A stretch of DNA of 64,000 bases. It comes from Panax quinquefolius. Taxonomy: Eukaryota; Streptophyta; Magnoliopsida; Apiales; Araliaceae. The notes under the pieces are model-generated. The model worked only from the letters and a program-made list of their open reading frames with translations. It made no database searches and was not told the DNA's origin. The DNA is taken from assembly GCA_020205615.1 (NCBI GenBank), contig JAINUW010000294.1, positions 186,001 through 250,000 of the forward strand. Direction: 5' to 3'. The position numbers and the translations under genes were made by a program. Shown here one piece after another: positions 1 through 9,954 of this stretch (position 1 is the stretch's first letter; each line of letters begins with the position of its first letter).

Positions 1-289
1 AGTTGCACTACCACATGAGTTGGAGCACATCCATAACGTGTTTCACATATCCGTGTTGCGTCCGTACAAGCCTGAATACAAGCACGTGATTTCTTATGAA
101 CCCATTCAGGTGGATAAGAATTTAGCATACTAAGAAATTCTTGTCCAAATTCTTGATAGGCAAGAGCAAACCTTGAGAAATAAAGTCATTTCTTCTGTAA
201 AGGTATTTTGGTGTAACCACGATGTCGAGGAGGCTACGTGGGAGTTAGAAGATAGGATGATGAGGGATTATCCCCATCTATTTGTGTAA
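1..289 (+). pseudogene. 3' end of family-A Ty3/gypsy pol (integrase C-terminus), cut by window start
   Basis: The frame starting at base 2 reads through the last ~95 codons of a Ty3/gypsy polyprotein and ends at the TAA at 287-289. It contains the integrase C-terminal signature HNVFHISVLRPYKPEY and then a chromodomain-like tail (SSVKVFW, then ATWELEDRMMRDYPHLF). This tail is known from Tekay/Del-like plant chromoviruses, where it is thought to steer integration into heterochromatin. One in-frame stop at 131-133 (TAA where the sister copy at 34339 onward has GAA) breaks it. The rest of the element lies to the left of the window. The sister sequence is 34339-34627. Confidence 0.9.
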
Positions 290-322
290 CCTCAGTAGCA
301 ATTCCCGGACAAAATTTTTATA

Positions 323-333
323 TAGGGGGAGGA
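323..333 (+). other. Polypurine tract of family-A element
   Basis: A purine run (TATAGGGGGAGGA) lies directly before the LTR start TGTAATACCC at 334. In Ty3/gypsy elements this run primes plus-strand DNA synthesis. Its position confirms that 334 is the 5' edge of a 3' LTR of a plus-strand element. Confidence 0.8.
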
Positions 334-1441
334 TGTAATACCCGAGAATTTCCATGTATTATTAAAATGAATATATTAATGGGAATAATATTTATATGAA
401 TATAAGTGTTATTGTTTTGAGTTGGTTAATTCAACTGAGTTTCACTAGATTAATGCGTATTGAGAAATGTGGATTTGACAATAAGAATTGTGAAATGCCT
501 TGTGTGGCATATTGTGAAACGAGGAAATTCACTAAGCGAATTAAAACGAGAATTAGGAAAATTAATCGGGTTGATCATGTGATTTCATGTAATTAATGAT
601 TACGCTCTTAGACTTTTAATATTATTCATATGGACAGTAATTCATGTCGTATAAAACGAGTTTAGCGATGAAAATTGGCACGTGCTTGAAGCTAAACCAG
701 TCTTGCATCTTTGTTGTAGTACTGCAGCCAGCAACAAGGCTGTCCCTAGCAAGATAAACCGCACATACCGCGCTTAGTAGTCGATTGGAGCTAGTTATTT
801 TTCTATTGTAGCACTGAATTGAGACATTAATGTTACATGTGTGACATAAATAAAACCATATGATAGGAGTATATTGCAATGAAATGAGGTACCTAGTAGC
901 ACCATGACATCATATGAGGTTGTAATGCATAAATGAATTATTTTCTGGGTATTCTAGAATCTGAGAAAGGAATTCAATGTTTTAAATAAACATCAATATT
1001 AAATAAGATTATAATGTAGTTATGTGAGTGGTAGAGATAATTATGAAACTACCCTTAACAATAATGCCTAAACTGCGATATTTTATTTCGTAGTTAATGT
1101 ACATGGATTATATGATGTAAGTATACAATTTATCTTTAAATTCCTAATATGGTAACAATTGTACCATAATATTACATTATGGGAATTAAAAGGACCAAAC
1201 CAAGCTTTACATGACCAATTGGTGAAATTTTCCTCTCTTGTCCCAAAATAAGTGACCAAGTACATGAATAGTAGCTGAAAACCTAAATCACGTATTTCTC
1301 CAAAAGGCTAAATCTTAGGTGATCACTGCTAGCTAAGTTGCTGGTATAGAGTTGTTAAACCACTCCTTATTAACCTATGTATCTTTCCATTACACCATGG
1401 ACTCCAAGATTGTGTAATAACAATGCCTAGTCCATGCTCTT

Positions 1442-1450
1442 TCTATAAAT
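1442..1450 (+). promoter_or_regulatory. TATA box of family-A LTR
   Basis: TCTATAAATACAAGC is a good plant TATA box, about 1.1 kb into the LTR. The same motif is kept at 35790-35798, and in reverse at 18972-18981 in the minus-strand A LTR. It probably sets the start of the R region. A second TATA-like string (GCTATAAATAGG, near 10450) lies further down the same LTR. Confidence 0.6.
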
Positions 1451-2696
1451 ACAAGCTTAATTTCAGTTTTTGTGTTGGTTAAAACATGTCTAGTAATTAT
1501 AAGTGTAGAGTATAAGTTGTTGAGCTACTTTAGAAGCAAACCCAGAGTGTAGGAAGTTCAATTCAAGCACAAGAAGGTATAATTTCTAATTATGTTCTTA
1601 AGATGGGTCTTATTTCATTCTTGAAATTTCTTGAATTCATTTGTTAATTGATATGAATAATCATGTTATAAGGTGTTTAGGAAGTTTACTAGCATGTATA
1701 AACACTTTTGTAAAGGTTTGAAGCATGCTTGAATCATTGGAAACCAAGTTTGAAATTTTCATCAGAAATGAGCATGCATACGGCTTCGAACTCGACCTGG
1801 CCATTGCTACCGGCTATATTCTTGAGCAGAAAACAAATACTGCTACTGCACTCGTAACCGGTTGTTGGTTTTGTCCATGCTACATGTTGAGAACTTGATG
1901 TCATGACTTAATTATTTACCTAAAAAGAGGTATAGCATGAAGTGTAAGGTTTTCGTATATAGTATGAAGTGTTCAACATAAATTGGTAGGAGATCTTTAA
2001 CAAGAGCTCTAAGTCTTGAAAATAAACTTTGATAAAATTCATGTTATGTAAATTATGGGCTTAATGACCTATACACATGACTGATTTTTACACATAGATG
2101 AGCATGCTATAGTGTACATAGTTCGTTTGATCATGACCAAACTTGTTAAGCCTTGTGTTAGAGATGTTTTCAAGAAAAAGCTTAGCCTAGTGAGCTAACA
2201 TGCATGATTACTACATAGTTTATATTCTGACCTTGCGAGCATGTTAACAAAACTTGACTACATATGTTTAGAGCTTTGGAGTTGTCTTATTTGTGTTAGA
2301 TTACATAGTTCAAGCCTAAAATGGTTTCAAAAGTAAACTTGAACATATTTTCAAAATCTAGTTGCATCACGTGAATATCTAGATACTAAAGAGGTAAGAT
2401 GACATGTTATGTCTATAATATCTCTAGGTATGAGTTATATGTATGGAACATGATGATTTCAAAATAAACATGAGTTTAAAGCATAATTCTAAGCTTTAAA
2501 CAATAATAGCTATGAACAAGCAATATGAATGCTACAAGTATATGCATTAACAGAATTTGAAATCTCTATGTGGCTATATAGCCAAGTAATGAGTTATGGT
2601 TACCGCTTGATAATGTTTGGTTTGAATGCCATTTAAGATGTAAGTTCAAACTTATACAAATGAACTTAAGAACGGTTAGGTGATTATGTGAGCACC

Positions 2697-2701
2697 TCTA
2701 A
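2697..2701. other. Target-site duplication TCTAA (left) of B1
   Basis: TCTAA lies directly before the B element (which starts TGTGACGCCC at 2702) and again at 9955-9959 directly after it. Five bases is the normal Ty3/gypsy duplication length. The identical pair flanks the B array in the second block copy (37049-37053 and 56277-56281), so this is one ancestral insertion event. Confidence 0.93.
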
Positions 2702-3284
2702 TGTGACGCCCCCAAAATAGGTCCAATCCAACCAACCCATTCTGAGTCGCCAAATACATGGTACAAAAACAACTACAACTTATTAATACAATTTTCGTGA
2801 AAAATACGACAACACTTAAACTGTGAGTTTAAATACAAATATTGTCATCTAGACAATATCCACACTCAAATAAGTCCTCATTACAATTATTAATACACTA
2901 TTTTACAGAATAGTGAGGACTACTAGAACCACTTCTAGAACCATCATTCTACACACCGACTAGTACTCGCTACATTCTTGCCTCCAGAGAAGAAAAATGG
3001 AACAACAAGGAAAATGGTGAGCTCAACTAGCCCAGTAAAGAAAATTATGAGTAAGATAATGTACAACAAATTATCCTTAGTCTTCAACATGGAAAAATCT
3101 GATAGAATACAATAGACAACAAGTTTTAGATCAACAACTACAGCGGAAACAACAATTCATTAGAAGAGTTAAATAGAGAATAAAATCTACTATCTTCTAT
3201 ATATGAATTTAAAAGTTCATCATCGATATTTTATCCCTGTAACATCAATCAATATATATCTGGAATCAAATATTGATCTTTTCA

Positions 3285-3450
3285 CTACATGCCAAAGATA
3301 TTCATCAGTTGGTCATGTTCATATAAACACCTGTTCATCTTTGCACTACGGGCCAAAGATAGTCATCAGCAATCATTCATCTTTGCACTACAGGCCAAAT
3401 ATATTCATCAGAAATCATTCATCTTTGCACTACAGACCAAAGATATTCAG
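3285..3450 (-). repeat. Hairpin-forming tandem repeats in B LTR
   Basis: Imperfect copies of ATCTTTG-N10-CAAAGAT recur here (full versions at 3337-3360 and 3421-3444, a variant at 3379-3402). Each has 7 bp complementary arms around a ten-base loop, and CATCAG or CAGAAATCATT linkers separate them. Equivalent arrays lie at about 7727-7905, 37625-37800, 42095-42275, 46725-46915, 51395-51585 and 54055-54235. In element orientation they fall roughly 0.65-0.85 kb after the TATA box, so they would be in the transcribed leader. Confidence 0.8.
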
Positions 3451-3776
3451 TTATATCATCATTTAGGACTGAGGATGATGGATTTTTTTTTAAAGAAAAT
3501 GAATCTAGTGAAACAAAAGAACAAATATTAAGGACTCATACTTTACACAATCCAAGTTCAAAAATACTTCATAAATAACCGAAGTGGAGTAAAATTCAAG
3601 AATGAAGACCAAAACATAGATCCAATCAAAGATAGGAATCATAACAGACAATCTTGAACACAGAAAAGAAAATTTAATTTTTCTGTGAATAGTGTCGTAT
3701 TCGTGAATAGTGCCGTATACGTGACTAGTAACTCCGACACTAAAAGATAGAAATTTCACAAAAAAAATTATCATGC

Positions 3777-3847
3777 TTCGTGAATAGTACTCGTTAATAG
3801 TAACTCGTAAATAGTAACTCGTGAATAGTAACTCATGAATAGTAACC
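3777..3847 (-). repeat. 14 bp minisatellite in B LTR
   Basis: About five tandem copies of a 14 bp unit close to TCGTGAATAGTAAC lie here, with single-base variants (CGT or CAT at the start). The array recurs in all B LTRs (near 8250-8335, 38130-38215, 42630-42725, 47270-47350, 51930-52015 and 54590-54650) with different copy numbers. Confidence 0.8.
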
Positions 3848-4122
3848 CCGACATGAAAAAGTTTCAAATTTGATAAAAAGTTCCAACCAATATTTCGGCA
3901 TAATGATATTGAAGAAATATCACTTACTAAGAAAATAACATCCCTTACCTCAAAAAGACAAAGATTCGATCGAATATTGAATATAGTGTTTGAAGGAACT
4001 TGCATCAGATAGCAACACTTAAAGTATCAAAATACTCAAAAGAATACGCTCGATAATATAGAGAGAGAAATAGAGAGAAAACTTCAGTTTCTGGTGTGAT
4101 TTTCAATTCTAACCTAAGCACC

Positions 4123-4130
4123 CTATTTAT
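4123..4130 (-). promoter_or_regulatory. TATA-like box of B1 3' LTR
   Basis: On the minus strand this reads ATAAATAG; the other B LTRs have the better CCTATAAATAGGGTG (for example 8612-8624 and 54939-54951). A CT-rich stretch and GAGCGTATTCTT follow downstream, a plausible start region for element RNA. Position within the LTR and conservation are the only evidence. Confidence 0.55.
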
Positions 4131-5455
4131 TGGAAATTGCTTAGAACACCAAAGCAGAAAATTTAATAAAATAATATTATAATTAAACAATTTCAAGCCC
4201 ACCTTAGACCAACTGAATTCAACACATTTCTATCACATGTGTAGCCCAAAAAAACGTTTTTGTTAAAATAATTATTTAAAACTTCCAAAAATCAATTATT
4301 CCAGAATTTCAGAACTTCAATAATTCATAATAAATAGCCCTTTTATCAGAAAAATTTGAACCTCATGTCCTGTCCATAGGAAATTCCATTCTCTACAACT
4401 TTGCAAAAGAAAGTTTTCCAAATTCCATACAGAAATTGACCGAAATCAACAAACGGGCGATTTTACAGGCTATAATCAAATTTCAGTCAAGAAATGGGGT
4501 CCACCGACACACAAAACATGTGTTAATCACTTAATGCAACAAAATACTCTTCCTCCTCATATACTCATATATCCCACATTCATTGTAAAAATATCACCAT
4601 TATTATATAATATAATAAAATATTATTTTATCAGAAAAGATAAAATATCAAATTTTAACAATTGTCACTTTAAAAATTTTCTCCATCTATATTCACATAA
4701 AATCAATATTTTCCTCATCATATAAATCAATAATTAATTATTCACAAATAATATTACGTAATCACAACATCGACAACCAAGCAGCCTCAGAAAGAGGGGC
4801 TTTCCAATAAGAATTTCTCTTTACTGGCGCGCAATTAGGTGACCAAACCTCTCATTAGATAGAACTTTCTAGACATTGCCAATAATGTTATATAATAATA
4901 TTATTCAAATAATATGAAATATTGCTCCGATAATGGAAAATATTGTGTAGTGATAATTATTGAAACAAAAGTAATATAAAATATCAACGCAACAAATATT
5001 GAATCAATAAAATAAAATACTGAACAACAATTACTGTAACGATTATTGAGTAGTGCCTTCTTATGTAAAAATCAATAATTGGTGCAATACCGTGTGCTAC
5101 TGTGTAACAACGCGTATTACTATGTTTTAACCACTGGGTATTCCAACAGTGTTAACGGTAACAACTACGCCGTTATTTATAAACAACTTATACTTGTCGT
5201 TTTCTTCATCCAATCGATTTCCGTTATGGGGCCCACATAAGGATGCTACCGTCGCATTTAATATTCCCCAAACAATAAGAATATTCCACCACCAAACGAA
5301 TATTTCCACAACAATGAATATTTTTAACCACTTGCTTCTTAAAAATATTTATGATTTTACCCATAACTAACCACATTAATCAAATCAACCCTTACTATTT
5401 CAAAATAATAATTAGAAAAATTAAATCTTTATTTATAAAAAGTTGGGGTCTTACA

Positions 5456-5807
5456 ACCTCCCCTCCTTGTGAAATTTGGTCCTCAAAATTGACGTACGTA
5501 GGACATGCTCCTTCCTATCCAAGATCTTGATTGGTACTTCCTCGTACGTTAAGTCTTCGGCTATCTCGTCCGGTTCTAACTCAATAATGTTGTTCGGGTT
5601 GTCCACATATTTATGTAACATCGATACGTGAAAAACGTTATGAACACGCATCATATATAGTGATAAAATGTGTCTATAGGCCACAGTTCCTATTCGATCG
5701 AGAATTTCAAATGGACTAATAAATCTCAAGGTTTGAGCTTTCCTCACATTACCGATTCTCGCTTTTGGAATAATGACTTCTTGCATCTTCTTCTTCATAT
5801 TCATCAA
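5456..5807 (-). pseudogene. B1 integrase C-terminal remnant
   Basis: An open stretch of 118 codons directly next to the 3' LTR carries RFISPFEILDRIGTVAYRH and HNVFHVSMLHKYVDNP, the conserved integrase C-terminal fold of plant Ty3/gypsy elements, followed by YEEVPIKILDRKEHVLR. The catalytic DDE core and the zinc-binding HHCC domain that should precede it are absent. The usual chromodomain end (VKVLW, then EATWE) is replaced by a short tail ending in KFHKEGRL and a stop. The purine-rich stretch GGAGGGGAGGT at 5456-5466, overlapping the end of this stretch, is the polypurine tract. Confidence 0.88.
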
Positions 5808-6135
5808 CTCAGGTATGTATCTTGAGCATCTTTAAATTTATCGATTAAAGTCGATTCTAATCGTATATTTACTATCTTCACGTAGGTTCGTATATTCGCA
5901 CTTGTAAACGCATACGATCTTCTGATCAACGCTATACCACCACTACGTTCACTTTTTTTCTACGATGGTATTGAATGGTATAATCGTAATCTTCAATGAA
6001 ATTTCGAGCCAACGTCTTTGGCGCATGATACTATCGTTTTATGTGAAGAAATATTTAAGGGTTAAAGAAATGGGTTTTGTACTGGGATTAATACAAAATT
6101 TGATTTCACGTTCTAGGGTAGGCTAAGAAGTCTTC
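5808..6135 (-). pseudogene. B1 deletion-joined remnants of reverse transcriptase, RNase H and integrase start
   Basis: In shifting frames the minus strand gives first a reverse transcriptase N-terminal string (EIKFCI, then TKPIS, near 6070-6112). It jumps straight to the end of RNase H (MRQRRWLE near 6005-6030, then DYDYTIQYH-like residues), and then to the linker before integrase (TYVKIV, then RLESTLIDKFKDAQ in the sister copies). The whole catalytic part of reverse transcriptase and most of RNase H are therefore gone. Frameshifts and stops are frequent. Confidence 0.7.
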
Positions 6136-6169
6136 AAGAATACGTCAGGAAATTTATTAACGATAGAAA

Positions 6170-6423
6170 TGTCATTCAAAACTGTGACTCTCATACAAGA
6201 CTTTAATAGCACATGTAATGAAGGTTTCTCTTAACGGAGTTTCAACCGATAAGTCAAAGTCTAATCTCTCCGGAGTCAAATTTAAACGTTGAGCGCAAAC
6301 TAGAGAGATAAAAGAATGGGTAGAACCGATATCGAGTAAGGTATAAATTTTGCAAAAATTTATAATTAACTAACCCGTGATAACTTCATTGGATTCCTCA
6401 TTAGGGTAATTCAAAACTCGATG
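6170..6423 (-). pseudogene. B1 aspartic protease remnant
   Basis: One minus-strand frame reads CKIYTLLDIGSTHSFIS (around 6321-6350) followed by LVCAQRLNL and a DFDLSVETPL segment. This matches the retropepsin-like protease of plant gypsy elements, which normally has D-S/T-G at the active site. Here the middle residue is Ile (D-I-G), so the enzyme was probably inactive. The same DIG spelling is visible in the internal regions of the 37-56 kb array. A stop closes the stretch near 6180. Confidence 0.75.
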
Positions 6424-6972
6424 CTAGATTATCCCAATTGCTGTCGAAAAAGAGAAATACATATCATCTATTTTAGCCTTCTTAGACCGGACTTCTCTTT
6501 CCACAATATCAACGCGTCGTGCGGCTTTTACCCATGCATCTTTCATTCTCACTCGTTCAGTTGTTTCTTCTTTCAGTTGCTCCTTGACATTTGAATTCTC
6601 AGATTCCAGCTTTAATATCGTATACTCTGCCAAAGAGTGCTTCTATTCAACCATCGCACATCGGGTAATACAATTTTGAATCATTGCATCCCTTTGTTCC
6701 ACGACCGCCTGCCGTTCTTCAGCCTACTCTTCTAACTCATGAATACGATTTTGCAATTCTACATTTTGATCAATAAGTTCTTCTAATAAATCATCCTCAG
6801 GTTCCTCTTCTTCCTCACTCTCAGTTGCTACCTTTGCGACTAGCTTGAGTGCAACTTTTAATTCCTCAATCACCACATGGATATCTATAATCACATTAAA
6901 TTGGTTGATGATTAGAGGTGTCTCCACAGTCTCATTCACTCCATTTTTAACATTCTTAGTCGACATTCTCAA
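6424..6972 (-). pseudogene. B1 gag remnant with acidic run and coiled coil
   Basis: The frame begins MRMSTKNVKNGVNETVET at 6972, shortly after the primer-binding site. It runs through a hydrophobic helix (VVIEELKVALKLVAKV), an acidic run (ESEEEEEPEDDLLEEL) and a heptad-rich segment (NVELQNRIHELEE). After a stop it continues with LKLESENSNVKEQLKEE. This looks like a coiled-coil Gag-like protein, but I see neither the usual capsid helices nor a CCHC zinc knuckle, so the link to Gag rests on position. The best-preserved copy is 45415-45756. Confidence 0.65.
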
Positions 6973-7140
6973 ATACTGCCATAAAACAAGGGTTAATTTA
7001 ACAAATTAACAAGTCACATAATACCCCTATATTATGACTGACCAACAAATAAGTTTAGGTAGGACACACTAGCGAAGGATTTACTCGTCTCTCCCCTCCT
7101 AGTTATATTCCCCGATCTCTGCCAGAGACCATATCCCTAA

Positions 7141-7152
7141 GCTCTGATACCA
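7141..7152 (-). other. Primer-binding site (initiator tRNA-Met type)
   Basis: On the minus strand this reads TGGTATCAGAGC, the common plant primer-binding site complementary to the initiator tRNA-Met 3' end, two bases inside the 5' LTR (which ends at 7155). The three internal regions of the second-copy array carry TGGTATCAAAGC instead, a one-base variant. Confidence 0.88.
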
Positions 7153-7154
7153 AC

Positions 7155-9954
7155 TGTGACGCCCCCAAAATAGGTGCAATCCAACCAACCCATTCTGAGT
7201 CGCCAAATACATGGTACAGAAACAACTACAACTTTATTAATACAATTGTCGTGCAAAATACGACAACACTTAAACTGTGAGTTTAAATACAAATATTGTC
7301 ATCTATACAATATCCACACTCAAATAAGTCCTCATTACAATTATTAATACACTATTTTACAGAATAGTGAGGACTACTAGAACCACTTCTAGAACCATCA
7401 TTCCACACCCCGACTAGTACTCGCTACATTCTCGCCTCCTGAGAAGAAAAATGGAACAACAAGGAAAAAGGTGAGCTCAACTAGCCCAGTAAAGATCATT
7501 ATGACTAAGATAATCTACAACAAATTATCCTTAGTCTTCAACAGGGAAAAATCTGGTAGAATACAATAGACAACAAGTTTTAGAACAACAACTGCATCGG
7601 AAACAACAATGCATTAGAAGAGTTAAATAGAGAATAAAATCTACTATCTTCTATATATGAATTTAAAAGTTCATCATCGATATTTTATCCCTGTAACATC
7701 AATCAATATATATATCTGGAATCAAATATTCATCTTTGCACTACAGGCCAAAGATATTCATCAGTTGGTCATGTTCATATAAACACCTGTTCATCTTTGC
7801 ACTACGGGCCAAAGATATTCATTAGAAATCATTCATCTTTTCACTACAGGCCAAAGATATTCATCAGAAATCATTCATCTTTGCACTACAGGCCAAAGAT
7901 ATTCAGTTATATCATCATTTAGGACTGAGGATGATGGAAAATATTTTAAAGAAAACGAATCCAGTGAAATAAAAGAACAAATATTAAGGATTCGTACTTT
8001 ACACAATCCAAGTTTAAAAATACTTCATAAATAACCAAAGTGAAGTAAAATTCAAGAATGAAGACCAAAACATAGATCCAATTAAAGATAGGAATCATAA
8101 CAGACAATCTTGGACACAGAAAAGAAAATTTAAGTTTTCTGTGAATAGTGTCGTATTCATGAATAAGTCAGAGATATGAATAGTGTCGTATACGTGAATA
8201 GTAACTCCGACACTAAAAGATAGAAATTTCACAAAAAAAATCATCATGCTTCGTGAATAGTACTCGTGAATAGTAACTCGTGAATAGTAACTCATGAATA
8301 GTAACTCGGAAATAGTAACTCATGAATAGTAACCCCGACATGAAAAAATTCTAAATTTGATAAAAAGTTCCAACCAATATTTCGACATAATGATATTGAA
8401 GAAATAATATCACTGACGAAGAAAATAACATCCCCTACCTCAAAAAGACAAGATTTTTGATCGAATATCGAATATAGTCTTTGAAGGAACTTGCACCAGA
8501 TAGCAACACTCAAAGTATTAAAATACTCACAAGAATACGCTCGATAATATAGAGAGAGAAAGAGAGAGAAAACTTCAGTTTCTGGTGTGATTTTTAATTC
8601 TAACCTAAGCACCCTATTTATAGGAAATTGCTTAGAACACCAAAGCAGAAAATTTAATAAAATAATATTATAATTAAACAATTTCAAGCCCACCTTAGAC
8701 CAACTGAATTCAGCACATTTATAAAACATGTGTAGCCCAAAAAAATGTTTTTCTTAAAATAATTATTTAAAACTTTCAAAAATCAATTATTCCAGAATTT
8801 TGGAACTTCAATAATTCATAATAAATAGCCCTTTTATCAAAAAAATTCAAACCTCATGTTCTGTCCATAGGAAATTCCATTTTCTACAACTTTGCAGAAG
8901 AAAAGTTTGCCAAATTCCAAACAGAAATTGACCGAAATCCACAAACGGGCGATTTTACAGGCTATAATCAAATTTCAGTCAAGAAATGGGGTCCACCGAC
9001 ACACAAAACATGTGTTAATCATTTAATGCAACAAAAATACTCTTCCTCCTCATATACTCATGTATCCCATATTCGTTGTAAAAATATCACCATTATTATA
9101 TAATATAATAAAATATTATTTTATCAGTAAAGATAAAATATCAATTTTTTAACAATTGTCACTTTAAAAATTTTCTCCATCTATATCCACATAAAATCAA
9201 TATTTTCCTCATCATATAAATCAATAATTAATTATTCACAAATAATATTACGTAATCACAACATCGACAACCAAGCAGCCCTTCGAAAGAGGGGCTTTCA
9301 ATAAGAATTTCTCTTTACTGGCGCGCAATTAGGTGACCAAACCTCTCATTAGATAGAACTTTCTAGACATTGCCAATAATGTTATATAATAATATTATTC
9401 AAATAATATGAAATATTGCTCCGATAATGGAAAATATTGTGTAGTGACAATTATTGAAACAAAAGTAATATAAAATATCAACGCAACAAATATTGAATCA
9501 ATAAAATAAAATACTGAACAACAATTACTGTAACGATTATTGAGTAGTGCCTTCTTATGTAAAAATCAATAATTGGTGCAATACTGGTAAGCTCTTGTGT
9601 AACAACGCCAGATTACTATGTTTTAACCCTTTGGGTATTCCAACGTTGTTAATTCAGAATAACTACGCCGTTATTTATAAACAACTTATACTTGTCGTTT
9701 TCTTCATCCAATCGCTTTCCGTTATGGGGCTCACACAAGGCTGCGCCATCGTACGAATATTTCCCGACAGTAAAAATATTCCACGACCAAACGAATATTC
9801 CCCGACAACAATAAATATTTTATAACCACTTGCTTCTTAAAAATATTTGCGCATTTTACCCATAACTAACCACATTAATCAAATCAACCCTTACTATTTC
9901 AAAATAATAATTAGAGAAATTAAATCTTTATTTATAAAAAGTTGGGGTCTTACA
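7155..9954 (-). repeat. B1 5' LTR (2800 bp)
   Basis: This partner of 2702-5455 has the same ends and internal motifs: hairpin repeats at 7727-7905, minisatellite at about 8250-8335, TATA box at 8612-8624. Sequence from about 9580 to 9780 differs from the other LTR mainly in short CG-, CAG- or CTG-containing patches. I see no gene in it. Confidence 0.92.

Larger units (their letters stand above)
334..2701 (+). repeat. Family-A 3' LTR, left part (interrupted by B element)
   Basis: The LTR begins TGTAATACCCGAGAATTTCC just after the polypurine tract. It is split at 2701 by a B element and resumes at 9955, ending at 11569 with GGGCGTCACA. Without the insert it is about 3.98 kb, which is long but within the range of Tekay-like chromoviruses. 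The second copy is 34674-37053 plus 56277-57892, and a more diverged reverse copy is 16242-20054. Short patches around 700-775 and 1780-1860 differ strongly from the second copy although their flanks are almost identical. I see no gene here; short reading frames in it are chance. Confidence 0.9.
2702..5455 (-). repeat. B1 3' LTR (2754 bp)
   Basis: On the minus strand it starts TGTAAGACCCCAAC (at 5455) and ends CCTATTTTGGGGGCGTCACA (at 2702). It is strongly AT-rich and without a gene. It holds a TATA-like box (4123-4130), a 14 bp minisatellite (3777-3847) and a hairpin repeat array (3285-3450), all of which recur in every B LTR of the window. Confidence 0.92.
2702..9954 (-). mobile_element. 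B1: non-autonomous Ty3/gypsy retrotransposon with both LTRs and TSD
   Basis: This is a 7253 bp element on the minus strand. It has a 3' LTR (2702-5455), an internal region of only 1699 bp (5456-7154) and a 5' LTR (7155-9954), flanked by TSD TCTAA. The internal region keeps, in element order, a primer-binding site, a gag remnant with coiled coil, a protease remnant, a small reverse-transcriptase/RNase H junction piece, and the integrase C-terminus. Most of reverse transcriptase and the integrase core are missing. All B internal regions in the window have this same reduced plan, so the deletion predates their spread and mobility would have needed enzymes supplied in trans. Confidence 0.93.

Noticed and set aside
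3285..3450. Repeat-spacer pattern resembling a CRISPR array
   Set aside because: Linkers are themselves repeated, units are imperfect, no cas genes are present, and the array lies inside a plant retrotransposon LTR and recurs in all its copies.
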